The notes under the pieces were generated by a model. The model was not told the origin of the DNA. It worked only from the letters and a program-made list of their open reading frames with translations, and did no database searches. A DNA stretch of 64,000 bases from assembly GCA_937975235.1 (NCBI GenBank), contig CALJUZ010000066.1, positions 16,650 through 80,649 of the forward strand, in the 5' to 3' direction. Numbering within the stretch: the stretch's first letter is position 1; every line of letters begins with the position of its first letter. Below are positions 1 to 8,991 of this stretch, piece by piece. Both the position numbers and the translations under genes were made by a program. This stretch comes from CALJUZ01 sp003387805. Lineage in GTDB: Bacteria; Bacillota; Limnochordia; Limnochordales; ZCTH02-B6.

Positions 1-231
1 CTCCAGGGAGCGAATACGGGGCCGGGCCATGCCCGGGTGGAAAAACAGCGGCCCGGCGGCGGTTTCCACCACCAGGCGCTCTTTCGTGACCACCAGCACC
101 GCTTTGGCGCCCAACGCTTCAATGGAGCCCTCACGGGCGATGTAGGGGATCCCCAGGCGGCGGGCCAGGTCGCGGGCCCGCTCAATCTCCTCGGGCCGGG
201 CCCGGCGGGAGGTGGTGACGACGGCATCCAT
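1..231 (-). CDS. Class I SAM-dependent methyltransferase, N-terminal fragment (partial at window edge)
   Basis: The first 77 residues are visible and the gene runs off the left edge. The start ATG (231-229) overlaps the mutL stop as TGATG, so the two genes are translationally coupled. The N-terminus begins MDAVVTTSRR, then has a helix rich in Arg/Ala, an IPYIAREGS stretch and an FFHPGMA segment. This matches my memory of the putative methyltransferase (RsmJ/DUF548-like) that often follows mutL in clostridia. The SAM-binding motifs would lie outside the window, so the catalytic assignment rests on the N-terminal pattern and context. The substrate is unknown, probably RNA. Confidence 0.6.
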   Translation of the reverse strand, partial: MDAVVTTSRRARPEEIERARDLARRLGIPYIAREGSIEALGAKAVLVVTKERLVVETAAGPLFFHPGMARPRIRSLE

Positions 232-2123
232 CAGCGGCGGCCAAACCTCCGTTCCAAATCCATGCGGTCCAGTTCGATGATGACGGGGCGCCCATGGGGG
301 CACGCGAAGGGGTTGTCCGCCTCGGCCAGCTGGGCCAGCAGCTTTTTCATCCGGCTCATGTCCAGGACCTGCCCCGCCTTGACGGCGGCCCGGCACGCCA
401 GCGAGGCCGCGGCTTCGTGGGCGCTGAAGCCGCCTTCCCCATCGCACGCGTCCAGCACTTCCTCCAGCACGCCGGTCAGCCGCGCGGCGTCCGCGCCCGG
501 GCCCAGTTCCACGGGCACGCCCCGCACCAGGTACGACGCGCCCCCGAAAGGCTCCAGCACGAAGCCCAGCCGGGCCAGCTCCTCCTGATACTGCTCCGCG
601 AGGCCCGACCGCTCGGGCGAGAAGGTGACGGCCACGGGCGCCAGCAGGTGCTGGACGCTGCCTCCGCCCCGGGCCGCGCGGCGGAGAAACCGCTCGTACA
701 GCACCCGCTCGTGGGCCACGTGCTGATCGATGATCCACAGCCCCTGCGGCGTTTCGCCGAGAATGAACGTCCGGTGCAGCTGCCCCAGCACGTTCATCTC
801 CCGCAGCAGGGTGCGCGCGTCCCGGGCTGGGCCGCCGGCCGCGGCGCCCGTGCCGAGTTCCGGGTACGCGTCGCGGTGCAAACGCTCCCGGGCGGCCCCT
901 CCCGACGACCCGCGCCACGTCCCCGCGCTTTCCCGCGAGCCCCCCGGGGCGTAAACGGGCTCTTCCGCATGGTCCCCCGCGGGCCGCCGCGCCTCGCCGG
1001 AGGCGGGCCCCGAAGGCGGCTCCGGCCGCTCAAAACCAGGATAGAGGCCCGACTGTCCGCCTCGGGTGGCCGGCGCCGGAGCGGCGCGGCCCTCCACGGG
1101 CCGCCCCAAAGACGCCGCGCCCACCAGGCCGGCGCCGAGAAGCCCGTGCCGCACGGCTCGCAGCACGGTGCGAAACACCGCCCGCTCGTCTTTGAAGCGC
1201 ACTTCGGCCTTGGCCGGGTGCACGTTGACGTCCACGGCGGCCGGATCCACCGTCAGATGAAGGACGGCCAGAGGATACCGCCGGGGCGGCAGCAGCGTCT
1301 CGTACCCCTGCTCGATGGCCCGCAGCAGCGCGGCGCTGTGAATCCAGCGCCCGTTGAGAAACACCGACATGCGGTCGCGGTTGCCGTGGACGGCGTCGGG
1401 CCGCCCGACGAAGCCGTGCACCCGCAGCCCGTCCAGCTCGTAGTCGACGGGCACCAGCCCCGGCCCCGCGGCCTGGCCATATATGGCCAGGACGGCGCCG
1501 GCCAGGTCGCCGTCGCCGGGCGTGGCGAACACTTGCCTGCCGTCGGCCAGAAACCGAAACGCCACGGCCGGCCAGGCCAGGGCGATGCGGGCCGCTACTT
1601 CGGCCACCCGCCGCCGCTCGGCCGCTTCGGAGCGCAAGAACTTGTAGCGGGCCGGCGTGTTGAAAAACAGCCGGCGCACGACGACGGTGGTGCCCGGCGG
1701 GGTGCCGGCCGGCTCCAGCGAGCCGGGCCGGCCCGCCTCCACGGTGTAGCGGACGCCGCCGGCGGCGCCGGCGGTGCGGGTCCTCATCTCCACCTGGGCC
1801 ACCGAGGCGATGCTGGGCAGCGCCTCGCCGCGAAAGCCCAGCGTGTGCACGCTGAACAAATCGTCGGCCGAGCGGATTTTGCTGGTGGCGTGCCGGGCGA
1901 AGGCCAGCGGGACCTGATCCGCCGGGATGCCCGCGCCGTCGTCGGTGACGCGGATGTACTCTTTGCCGCCCTCCCGGATTTCGATCTCGATGCGCGTGGC
2001 GCCGGCGTCCAGGGCGTTTTCCACCAGCTCTTTCACGACCGACGCCGGCCGCTCGATGACTTCGCCCGCGGCGATTTTGTTGGCGATTTGCTCGTCCAGG
2101 ACGCGAATGTCACGGCCGGTCAC
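231..2123 (-). CDS. mutL: DNA mismatch repair protein MutL
   Basis: MutL is the 630-residue GHKL ATPase that couples MutS mismatch recognition to strand incision. The N-terminus shows the expected ATPase motifs: IANKIAAGEVIERPASVV with the catalytic Glu, NALDAGAT, the DDGAGI metal/ATP motif, and GFRGEALPSI. A long low-complexity Gly/Ala/Pro/Arg linker (about residues 340-440) leads to a C-terminal dimerisation domain. That domain carries a QHVAHER segment (residues about 467-473) like the DQHAxxER motif of MutL endonucleases, and ends near CPHGRPVI. The start is GTG at 2123, seven bases after an AAGGAGGG ribosome site. It lies downstream of mutS in the same operon. Confidence 0.95.
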   Translation of the reverse strand: MTGRDIRVLDEQIANKIAAGEVIERPASVVKELVENALDAGATRIEIEIREGGKEYIRVTDDGAGIPADQVPLAFARHATSKIRSADDLFSVHTLGFRGEALPSIASVAQVEMRTRTAGAAGGVRYTVEAGRPGSLEPAGTPPGTTVVVRRLFFNTPARYKFLRSEAAERRRVAEVAARIALAWPAVAFRFLADGRQVFATPGDGDLAGAVLAIYGQAAGPGLVPVDYELDGLRVHGFVGRPDAVHGNRDRMSVFLNGRWIHSAALLRAIEQGYETLLPPRRYPLAVLHLTVDPAAVDVNVHPAKAEVRFKDERAVFRTVLRAVRHGLLGAGLVGAASLGRPVEGRAAPAPATRGGQSGLYPGFERPEPPSGPASGEARRPAGDHAEEPVYAPGGSRESAGTWRGSSGGAARERLHRDAYPELGTGAAAGGPARDARTLLREMNVLGQLHRTFILGETPQGLWIIDQHVAHERVLYERFLRRAARGGGSVQHLLAPVAVTFSPERSGLAEQYQEELARLGFVLEPFGGASYLVRGVPVELGPGADAARLTGVLEEVLDACDGEGGFSAHEAAASLACRAAVKAGQVLDMSRMKKLLAQLAEADNPFACPHGRPVIIELDRMDLERRFGRR

Positions 2124-2183
2124 GGTCGTTCCCTCCTTGGCGGCGCCCGCGGCCCGCCTCCGCGGCGCGAGCAGGCCGGCTTT

Positions 2184-4793
2184 CTACTCCTCGTCCAGCA
2201 GCCGGGCCCGCCACCGGGCCAGCAGGTTCAGCGCCTCCAGGGGCGTCATGCGGGGGATGTCCAGCCGCCGCAGGTGGGCGATGATCTCGTCCTCAGCCAG
2301 CTGCGCGGCGAAATCGGGCTCGGCCGCGGCGGCGGTCTCGGCCCGCGCGAACAAGTTCAGCTGCGCGGCCCGGGGCCGCCCCTGCTCCAGTTCGTGCAGC
2401 AGCTTGCGGGCCCGCTGGATGACTTCGGCCGGAATGCCCGCCATGCGGGCCACGTTGATGCCGTAGCTTTTGTCGGCGCCCCCCGGCACCACCGTGTACA
2501 AAAAGCTGATCCGGCCCCGGTGCTCGGCCACCTCGGTGCGGTAGTTGCGGGCCCGGGGCAGATGGTCCGGCAACTTCGTCAGCTCGTGGTAGTGGGTGGA
2601 GATGAGGGTCCGGGCGCCGATGCGGTCGTGAATATACTCCGCGATGGCCTGCGTCAGCGCCATGCCGTCGTAGGTGCTGGTCCCCCGGCCCAGCTCGTCG
2701 ATGACGACCAGGCTGCGCTCCGTCGCGTGGTGGAGAATGTGGGCCGCCTCGTTCATCTCCACCATGAACGTGCTCTGCCCGGTGCCCAGGTCGTCCGCGG
2801 CGCCCACCCGGGTGAAAATGCGGTCCACCAGCCCGATTTTCGCCGCCTCGGCCGGTACGAAGCTGCCCATCTGGGCCAGCAGGACAATGAGCGCCACCTG
2901 CCGCAAATACGTGCTCTTGCCGGCCATGTTGGGGCCGGTCAAAATGACCAGCCGCTGGTTTTCGTCCAAAAGCGTGTCATTGGGCACGAAGGCGCCGTTT
3001 TCCGTCAGCGCCTCCACCACCGGGTGGCGGCCGCCTTTGATCTCGATGCGCAGCCGCCGGTCGATGGCGGGCTTCGTCCAGCCGCGCTCCGCGGCCACGT
3101 GGGCCAGCGCCGCCAGCACGTCCAGCTGCGCCAGCCGGCGGGCCGTGGCCTGGATGGCCCCGGTGCGGGCCGCGATGCGCTCCCGCAGCTCCGTGAACAG
3201 CTCATACTCCAGCTCCACGACCCGGTCTTCGGCGTGAAGAATGAGCGCTTCCTGCTCCTTCAGCTCGGGCGTCACGAACCGCTCCGCGTTGGCCAGCGTC
3301 TGCTTGCGCTCGTAGTCGCCGGGCACCAGGGGCAGGTTAGGACGGGTCACCTCGATGTAGTAGCCGAACACTTTGTTGAAGCCGACTTTCAGCGACTTGA
3401 TGCCCGTGCGCTCCCGCTCCTTCTCCTCCAGCTCCGCGATCCACTGCTTCCCCCGGCTGCCCGCCTCCCTCAGCCGGTCCACTTCCGCGGAAAAGCCCGG
3501 GCGAATGAGACCGCCCTCCCGCACCGTCGCGGGCGGATCGTCCACCAGCGCCGCGGCGATGTCCGCGGCCACTTCCGCCAGCGGGTCCAGATCCGCGGCC
3601 AGCGCCCGCAGCGCCGGTTCCGAGTCGTCGCCCAGCAGCAGCTCCTTGACGGCCGGCACCTGCTCCAGCGACCGGCGCAGCGCGACCAAATCCCTCGCGT
3701 TGGCGTTCTTGTACGCGACGCGGCCCAAGAGCCGCTCGATGTCGGCCACGGGCTGCAGCAAGTCCCGCAGGCGCAGGCGGACGGCGCTCCTGCGCACCAG
3801 CGCGTCCACCGCGTCCAGCCGCTCCCGGATGGCCGCCTCGTCCAGCAGGGGCTGGTCGATCCAGCGGCGCAGCAGGCGGGCGCCCATGGCCGTTTTGGTC
3901 GCGTCCAAAACCCAAAGCAGGCTGCCCCGCACCGTGCCGTCCCGCCACGTGCGGGTCAGCTCCAGAGTGCGCCGGGTGGCCGGGTCCAGCGTCATGTGGG
4001 CCGCGGTGGAATACGTCGACATGCCGGCGATTTGCGTCGCGGCCGTCTTCTGCGTCTCCTGCAGGTACTGCAGCACCGCGCCCGCGGCCTGCACCGCCAG
4101 CGGCAGGTGCTCGCAGCCGAAACCGTCCAGCGAATGCACGTCGAAATGCTCCGTCAGGCGCCGGTAGGCCGTCTCGTGGCGGAACGCCCGCTCGTCGTAG
4201 GGGGCCGCGGTGCGGCAGTGGCGGGCGATGCCGGCCCGCAGCGGCTCGTCGGACGCGATGCCGGGGCCCAGCAGGCATTCCGCGGGCGAAAGGCGCGCCA
4301 GCTCGGTCAAAAGCTCCTCCTGCGCGTTTTCCCCGTTGAACTCCGTCACCTGGAAGTCGCCGGTGGACGCGTCGCACACCGCGAGGCCGTAGCCGCCCCG
4401 CCCCCGGGACACCGCGACCAGGTAGTTGTTGGCGCCGGCTTCCAGGGACTGCTCGCCGATGACGGTCCCGGGCGTCACCACCCGCACGACGCCCCGCTCC
4501 ACCAGGCCTTTGGCCTCTTTCGGATCCTGCAGCTGCTCGCAGATGGCCACCTTGAACCCGTGGGCCACCAAGGTGGCGATGTAGCTTTCCGCGGAGTGGT
4601 ACGGCACGCCGCACATGGGGATGCGGCCCAGGGAGCCGGCCTCGCGTGAGGTCAAGACGATGTCGAGGACGCGGCTGGCCGTCTCCGCGTCCTCCCCGAA
4701 CATTTCGTAAAAATCCCCGAGGCGAAAAAACACGATCGCATCGGGGTACTGCTCCTTGACGGAAAAATACTGCGCCATCATGGGGGTGGCCAT
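2184..4793 (-). CDS. mutS: DNA mismatch recognition ATPase MutS
   Basis: MutS binds base mismatches and small loops and signals to MutL. At 869 residues it has the usual MutS1 length. The N-terminal mismatch-binding segment contains FFRLGDFYEMF, including the Phe-x-Glu wedge (F-Y-E). The C-terminal ABC-type ATPase has the Walker A TGPNMAGKSTYLRQV, a GQSTFMVEMNE signature, a Walker B VVIDELGRGT and the H-loop STHYHEL. It sits three bases after miaB, so it is co-transcribed. No strong ribosome-binding site precedes the ATG, which suggests coupling to miaB translation. A second in-frame ATG four codons downstream is possible. Confidence 0.97.
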   Translation of the reverse strand: MATPMMAQYFSVKEQYPDAIVFFRLGDFYEMFGEDAETASRVLDIVLTSREAGSLGRIPMCGVPYHSAESYIATLVAHGFKVAICEQLQDPKEAKGLVERGVVRVVTPGTVIGEQSLEAGANNYLVAVSRGRGGYGLAVCDASTGDFQVTEFNGENAQEELLTELARLSPAECLLGPGIASDEPLRAGIARHCRTAAPYDERAFRHETAYRRLTEHFDVHSLDGFGCEHLPLAVQAAGAVLQYLQETQKTAATQIAGMSTYSTAAHMTLDPATRRTLELTRTWRDGTVRGSLLWVLDATKTAMGARLLRRWIDQPLLDEAAIRERLDAVDALVRRSAVRLRLRDLLQPVADIERLLGRVAYKNANARDLVALRRSLEQVPAVKELLLGDDSEPALRALAADLDPLAEVAADIAAALVDDPPATVREGGLIRPGFSAEVDRLREAGSRGKQWIAELEEKERERTGIKSLKVGFNKVFGYYIEVTRPNLPLVPGDYERKQTLANAERFVTPELKEQEALILHAEDRVVELEYELFTELRERIAARTGAIQATARRLAQLDVLAALAHVAAERGWTKPAIDRRLRIEIKGGRHPVVEALTENGAFVPNDTLLDENQRLVILTGPNMAGKSTYLRQVALIVLLAQMGSFVPAEAAKIGLVDRIFTRVGAADDLGTGQSTFMVEMNEAAHILHHATERSLVVIDELGRGTSTYDGMALTQAIAEYIHDRIGARTLISTHYHELTKLPDHLPRARNYRTEVAEHRGRISFLYTVVPGGADKSYGINVARMAGIPAEVIQRARKLLHELEQGRPRAAQLNLFARAETAAAAEPDFAAQLAEDEIIAHLRRLDIPRMTPLEALNLLARWRARLLDEE

Positions 4794-4796
4794 CGT

Positions 4797-6224
4797 TTAC
4801 GCGGTGCCGGCGACCGCGGGCACCTCCGCTTCGCCCACCAAAGTCCACGTGCGGGCCCGGGTGATGCGCACGGGGATAATGCGGCCCACCAGCTCCTCCC
4901 CGCCCGGGAAGGTGACGATCTTGTTGCCCCGGGTGCGGCCGTTGAGCATGCCCGGCTCCTTCTCGTTCTTGCCTTCCACCAGCACTTCCTGGACCGAGCC
5001 GACCATGGCCGCGTTCTTGCGGGCGCTGATCTCGTTTTGCACCTCGATAAGGCGGTGGATGCGCTCCCGCTTCACTTCCTCCGGCACGTGGTCCGGCAGG
5101 TTCGGCGCGCCGGTGCCGGGCCGGGGCGAGTAGATGAACATGAAGGCGCTGTCGTACTCCACTTCCTTGACGAGGCTGATGGTGTCCTCAAACTCTTCCT
5201 CGGTCTCGCCGGGGAAGCCCACGATGATGTCGGTGGTCAGCGTCAAGTCCGGGATGTTGGCGCGCAGCTTCTCCACCAGCTCCAGGTACTGCCGGCGGTT
5301 GTAGCGGCGGCCCATGAGCTTCAGGATGCGGTCGTTGCCCGACTGCACCGGCAGGTGCAGCTGTTCCATCACTTTCTCCGCGTCGCGCATGCAGTCGATG
5401 AGCTCGTCGGTAATGTCGCGCGGATGGGACGTCATGAAGCGCAGCCGCTCGATGCCGTCAATCTCGTTGAGCCGCCACAGCAAAGACGCCAGCGTCGTGC
5501 CGTCGCCCAGGTCTTTGCCGTACGCGTCCACCGTCTGGCCCAGCAGCGTCACTTCCTTGTACCCTTCGGCCGCCAGCTGCTCCACTTCGTTGATGATGTA
5601 GCCCGCGCGCCGGCTGCGCTGGCGGCCCCGCGTCTGGGGCACGATGCAGAAGCTGCAGCGGTAGTCGCAGCCGTAAATGATGGTGACGAAAGCCTTCAGC
5701 TTGTCCTCGCGGACCACGGGCAGGCCTTCGACGATGTCGCCGTGCTCGTCCCAGACCTCCATGACCCGCTGGCCGGTCTGCTGCACCTGCGTAATGAGCT
5801 CCGGCAGGCGGTGGATGTTCATGGTGCCGAAAATCAGGTCCACGTGGGGCAGCCGCTCCCAGAGCTTCTGCCGCTCCACTTTGCTCTGGGGCATGCAGCC
5901 GCTGATGCCGATGATGAGGTCCGGCTTTTTCTCCTTCAGCTCTTTCAGCGAGTGAACCTGGCCGTACACCTTGCGCTCGGGGTTTTCCCTCACCGAGCAC
6001 GTGTTGTACAAAATGAGGTCGGCCTCTTCGATGTCGTACGTCTTCTCGTAGCCCAGCCCCGCCAGGAGCCCGTACATCGTCTGCGTGTCCAGCTCGTTCA
6101 TCTGGCAGCCGAAAGTGACGATGTACGCCTTCTTGCCGGTCTCCACGGCCTCGGGCACTCGCACGGGGCGGACCGGCTTCGTATGATCAACGGGATTGTT
6201 TATGATCGGGAGCGTGAATTCCAT
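4797..6224 (-). CDS. miaB: tRNA-2-methylthio-N6-dimethylallyladenosine synthase MiaB
   Basis: This radical SAM methylthiotransferase adds the 2-methylthio group to i6A37 of tRNAs reading UNN codons. The N-terminal MTTase domain has three cluster cysteines (FGCQMN, NTCSVRE, SGCMPQ). The radical-SAM CxxxCxxC is seen as GCDYRCSFC, and a C-terminal TRAM domain ends the protein. I place the start at ATG 6224 (475 residues). It follows a GGGGGGA ribosome site, and the more upstream in-frame ATG at 6266 lies within the -10 box of the predicted promoter. It is the first gene of miaB-mutS-mutL-methyltransferase. Confidence 0.95.
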   Translation of the reverse strand: MEFTLPIINNPVDHTKPVRPVRVPEAVETGKKAYIVTFGCQMNELDTQTMYGLLAGLGYEKTYDIEEADLILYNTCSVRENPERKVYGQVHSLKELKEKKPDLIIGISGCMPQSKVERQKLWERLPHVDLIFGTMNIHRLPELITQVQQTGQRVMEVWDEHGDIVEGLPVVREDKLKAFVTIIYGCDYRCSFCIVPQTRGRQRSRRAGYIINEVEQLAAEGYKEVTLLGQTVDAYGKDLGDGTTLASLLWRLNEIDGIERLRFMTSHPRDITDELIDCMRDAEKVMEQLHLPVQSGNDRILKLMGRRYNRRQYLELVEKLRANIPDLTLTTDIIVGFPGETEEEFEDTISLVKEVEYDSAFMFIYSPRPGTGAPNLPDHVPEEVKRERIHRLIEVQNEISARKNAAMVGSVQEVLVEGKNEKEPGMLNGRTRGNKIVTFPGGEELVGRIIPVRITRARTWTLVGEAEVPAVAGTA

Positions 6225-6265
6225 CCCGTGTCCCCCCACTTCCACGCGTTCGGGTGCACGCGTCA

Positions 6266-6294
6266 ATTGTAGTACAACGTCCGGCGCCCGGCAA
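6266..6294 (-). promoter_or_regulatory. Sigma-A type promoter for miaB-mutS-mutL
   Basis: On the minus strand a TTGCCG -35 box (complement of 6289-6294) and a TACAAT -10 box (complement of 6266-6271) are separated by exactly 17 bases. The expected start of transcription is near 6259, about 35 bases before the miaB ATG at 6224. The spacing and both hexamers are close to consensus. Confidence 0.75.
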
Positions 6295-6388
6295 GGAAAC
6301 AGGCCCCTGGAGCGGAAATAATGGCTCGGGCGCCCGGTCCCCCGGACCGGAGGACGCGGCGCCCGCGCTGCGAGGAAGGTGAGTGCCG

Positions 6389-6508
6389 TTGCGCCGCCGC
6401 ACGCTGTGGCGGGTCTTCTGGTTCGGCGTCGCGCTGGGACTGCTACTGGCCGTCATCTTGCACGCGCGCGCCGAAATCCGGGTCATCCGCGCGCTGCTGT
6501 TCGACTAG
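6389..6508 (+). CDS. Small single-pass membrane peptide, 39 residues
   Basis: This is the only plus-strand gene I support in the window. A TTG start at 6389 is preceded by AGGAAGGTGA with good spacing. The 39-residue product has a basic N-terminus (MRRRTLWR), one hydrophobic helix rich in Leu/Val/Ala (about residues 9-25) and a charged tail ending LLFD. It diverges from miaB, and its TAG stop shares a CTAG palindrome with the TAG stop of thiI on the other strand, so the two genes converge stop to stop. I do not recognise a family. The basic end followed by a helix predicts a type II orientation. It could be a chance frame, but the ribosome site, helix and fit between neighbours argue for a real gene. 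Confidence 0.55.
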   Translation: MRRRTLWRVFWFGVALGLLLAVILHARAEIRVIRALLFD

Positions 6509-7698
6509 GCGCCCACATAGGCCGGCGCCGGCTCGACGTGCAGCGTTTCCACGTTCTCCAGCGCCTGCTGCACCAGCTCTTCCACGGCCATGGCCCGCTC
6601 CGCCGCCTCCACCGCCGCCAGGGACGGTCGCGTCGCGGGCCGCTCGGGCACGAAAATCGTGCAGCAGTCCTCATAGGGCAAAATCGAAATGTCGTACGTA
6701 TGAATGCGCTGGGCCCGCTGGATGATCTCGTGCTTGTCGAAACCGACCAGAGGCCTTAGAATCGGCATGTTCGTCACCGCGTTGATGGCCGCCATGCTCT
6801 CCAGCGTCTGGCTGGCCACCTGGCCCACGCTCTCGCCCGTCACCAGGGCCATCGCGTCCAGCCTGCGGGCCAGCCGCTCCCCGATGCGCAGCATGAAGCG
6901 GCGCATCACCGTAATCCCCAGCTCCTGTGGAACGTGCCGGTGAATTTCCTTTTGCACCTCGGTGAAATGCACCACGTGCAGCGGAACCGGGGCCGGGCTC
7001 CACCGGGCCAGGACGCGGCAAAGGTCGATGACTTTTTGCTTGGACCGCTCGCTGGTGAACGGCGGGCTGTGGTAGTGCACCGCGTGCAGCTCGATGCCCC
7101 GCTTCATGGCCATCCAGCCCGCGACGGGGCTGTCGATGCCGCCGGAGAGGAGCAGCAGGGCGCGGCTGCTGGCGCCCACGGGCAGTCCGCCCGGGCCGTC
7201 CACCTGGTCCGCGTACACGTAGGCCGCGTGCTCCCGCACTTCCACCGTCACGGTGACGTCCGGGTCCGTCAGCTGTACCGTGAGATGGGGCACGTGCCGC
7301 AGCACGTAGGCGCCCACCAGATGGTTGAGCTCCTGGGAGGTGTGCGGAAACCGCTTGTACGCACGCCGCGCGCTGACGCGGAACGTGCGGGGCGGATCGC
7401 CTTCCGCGCGCACCAGCATCGCGGCGGCCTCCCGGATGGCTTCCAAATCCAGCGGCACCCGCAGGGCGGGATTGACGGCCACGATGCCGAACACGCGCTG
7501 CAGCCTTTCCAGCGCCTCTCCGGTCCGGCCTTCGTCCTCCAAGCGGACGAAGATGCGCCCGTATTCCCGGTTTACTTTCGCGCCTTCGATGTCCGCCAGC
7601 GCGGCCCGCATGTTGTCAGCCAGCTTCTCTTCGAATACGTGGCGATTGCGGCCTTTCAGCCCGATCTCTCCGTAGCGGACGAGCAGCAGTCGCTCCAC
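6505..7698 (-). CDS. thiI: tRNA 4-thiouridine synthase ThiI
   Basis: ThiI adenylates U8 of tRNA and receives persulfide sulfur to make 4-thiouridine. It has an N-terminal ferredoxin-like/THUMP region starting LLLVRYGEIGLKGRNR. The PP-loop ATPase begins LLSGGIDSPVAGWM, and a late YEDCCTIF segment carries the conserved cysteine. At 397 residues it lacks the C-terminal rhodanese domain of E. coli ThiI, as is usual in Bacillota. I choose the GTG at 7698 because GGAGGG lies eight bases upstream; an upstream TTG frame start is less likely. It follows the cysteine desulfurase that should supply its sulfur. Confidence 0.93.
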   Translation of the reverse strand: MERLLLVRYGEIGLKGRNRHVFEEKLADNMRAALADIEGAKVNREYGRIFVRLEDEGRTGEALERLQRVFGIVAVNPALRVPLDLEAIREAAAMLVRAEGDPPRTFRVSARRAYKRFPHTSQELNHLVGAYVLRHVPHLTVQLTDPDVTVTVEVREHAAYVYADQVDGPGGLPVGASSRALLLLSGGIDSPVAGWMAMKRGIELHAVHYHSPPFTSERSKQKVIDLCRVLARWSPAPVPLHVVHFTEVQKEIHRHVPQELGITVMRRFMLRIGERLARRLDAMALVTGESVGQVASQTLESMAAINAVTNMPILRPLVGFDKHEIIQRAQRIHTYDISILPYEDCCTIFVPERPATRPSLAAVEAAERAMAVEELVQQALENVETLHVEPAPAYVGA

Positions 7699-7731
7699 GG
7701 CTCCATCCCTCCGACACGTCAAAAACGAATG

Positions 7732-8895
7732 TCAAAACACGGCGAACTCCCGCAGCTCGTGCGCCACGGCGGCGATGCGGGCGGCCGCCTCCGTCACGTC
7801 CTCTTCGGTGGTCGCGGCCGACAGGCTCAGCCGCAGCGTGCCGTCGGCCCGCCGGTCGTCCAGTCCCATGGCCTTCAGCACCCGGGCGCCCGTGCGGCGG
7901 CGGGACGAGCACGCCGAGCCGGTGGACACGTACACGCCCCGCTGGGCCAGCGCGTGCACCAGCACTTCGCCCTTCAAGCCCGGAAAAGACACGCTCAAAA
8001 TGTGGGGCGCCGTCAGCTCCGGGTCCGCCGGCCCGTTGCGCAGGGCGAAGGGCGCCGCCTCCGAGATGCGCTCCCACAACAGCTCTTTCAGCGCCCGCAT
8101 GCGCGCCGCCGCCTGGTCCATCCGCGTCATGGTTTCAGCCAGCGCCGCGCCGAAGCCGGCGATGCCCGGCACGTTTTCCGTGCCGCTGCGCAGCCCTTTC
8201 TCCTGGGTGCCCGCGCCGAACAGCGGCTTCACCCGCACGCCGCTGCGCACGAACAAGGCGCCGATTCCTTTCGGCCCGTGAATTTTGTGCCCGCTGACCG
8301 TCAGCAGATCCACCGGCACTTGGTCCAGCCGGACGGGCACCTTGCCCAGAGCCTGCACCGCGTCCACGTGCAGCCACACGTCAGGCCGGGCCCGCTTGAC
8401 CGCCGCGGCGATGTCCGCCACGGGATGCAGCGCGCCCGTTTCGTTGTTGACCCACATAAGCGTCACGAGGCCCGTGTCGTCCCGCAGCGCGTCCAGCACG
8501 GCCTCCGGGCTGACGCGGCCCGCCTCGTCCACGGGCAGGTAGGTGACGGAGAAGCCCTCCTCCTCCAGCGCCTCGCACGCGTTGAACACCGACGGATGCT
8601 CGGTCATGCCGGTGACGATGTGGCGGTAGCGCCCGGCGCGCGCCCGGGCCGCGCCCTTGACGGCCAGCGCGTTGGCCTCCGTGCCGCCCGAGGTGAAGAC
8701 GATCTCGTCCGGGCGGGCCCGGAGCGCGGCCGCCAGCCGCTGCCGGGCCTCGGTCACGACGCGCTCGGCCTCCAGCCCTTTCGTATGCACCGACGATGGA
8801 TTGCCCCAGGCGGTGGCCAGCGCGTGGTGGACCGCGTCGATGACCGGCGCCGACGGCGGCGTCGTCGCGGCGTTGTCCAGATAAATTTCCGCCAT
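7732..8895 (-). CDS. Cysteine desulfurase (IscS/NifS family)
   Basis: This PLP enzyme converts cysteine to alanine and a protein-bound persulfide. Visible features are the N-terminal YLDNAATTP, the substrate/PLP region TSGGTEANALA, the PLP lysine in SGHKIHGPKG, and the active-site cysteine loop STGSACSSRRRTG. Length (387 residues) fits group I enzymes. The start ATG at 8895 follows GGGAGGTG by six bases. It is the first gene of a two-gene unit with thiI, which points to a role in tRNA thiolation, as for the dedicated NifZ-ThiI pair in Bacillus. A general FeS-cluster role cannot be excluded. Confidence 0.92.
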   Translation of the reverse strand: MAEIYLDNAATTPPSAPVIDAVHHALATAWGNPSSVHTKGLEAERVVTEARQRLAAALRARPDEIVFTSGGTEANALAVKGAARARAGRYRHIVTGMTEHPSVFNACEALEEEGFSVTYLPVDEAGRVSPEAVLDALRDDTGLVTLMWVNNETGALHPVADIAAAVKRARPDVWLHVDAVQALGKVPVRLDQVPVDLLTVSGHKIHGPKGIGALFVRSGVRVKPLFGAGTQEKGLRSGTENVPGIAGFGAALAETMTRMDQAAARMRALKELLWERISEAAPFALRNGPADPELTAPHILSVSFPGLKGEVLVHALAQRGVYVSTGSACSSRRRTGARVLKAMGLDDRRADGTLRLSLSAATTEEDVTEAAARIAAVAHELREFAVF

Positions 8896-8924
8896 GGCGC
8901 GCACCTCCCGGCTTTCAGTATATC

Positions 8925-8951
8925 AAAAGGGGCGTTCCAGGAACGCCCCTT
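8925..8951 (-). terminator. Rho-independent terminator after the SLH protein gene
   Basis: A perfect 12-bp inverted repeat (8927-8938 and 8940-8951, one-base loop) is followed on the minus strand by TTTTGAT. It lies just after the SLH/coiled-coil gene and before the cysteine desulfurase, so it ends the exbB-to-SLH transcript. A TATACT that could be a -10 box for the desulfurase follows immediately, but I could not find a good -35. Confidence 0.8.
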
Positions 8952-8991
8952 CCGTGAACTCTGCGTTCGGCGAAGACTGACGCGGCGCCGC

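Noticed and set aside
294..4649. A 1451-residue open frame on the plus strand
   Set aside because: It lies antisense to mutL and mutS. In GC-rich DNA with a strong third-position bias, antisense frames stay open by chance; the translation is Arg/Gly/Gln/His-rich without any domain.
6300..6388. AATAAT as a -10 for the small plus-strand gene
   Set aside because: No -35 at the right distance; transcription of this gene is unsupported beyond its ribosome site.
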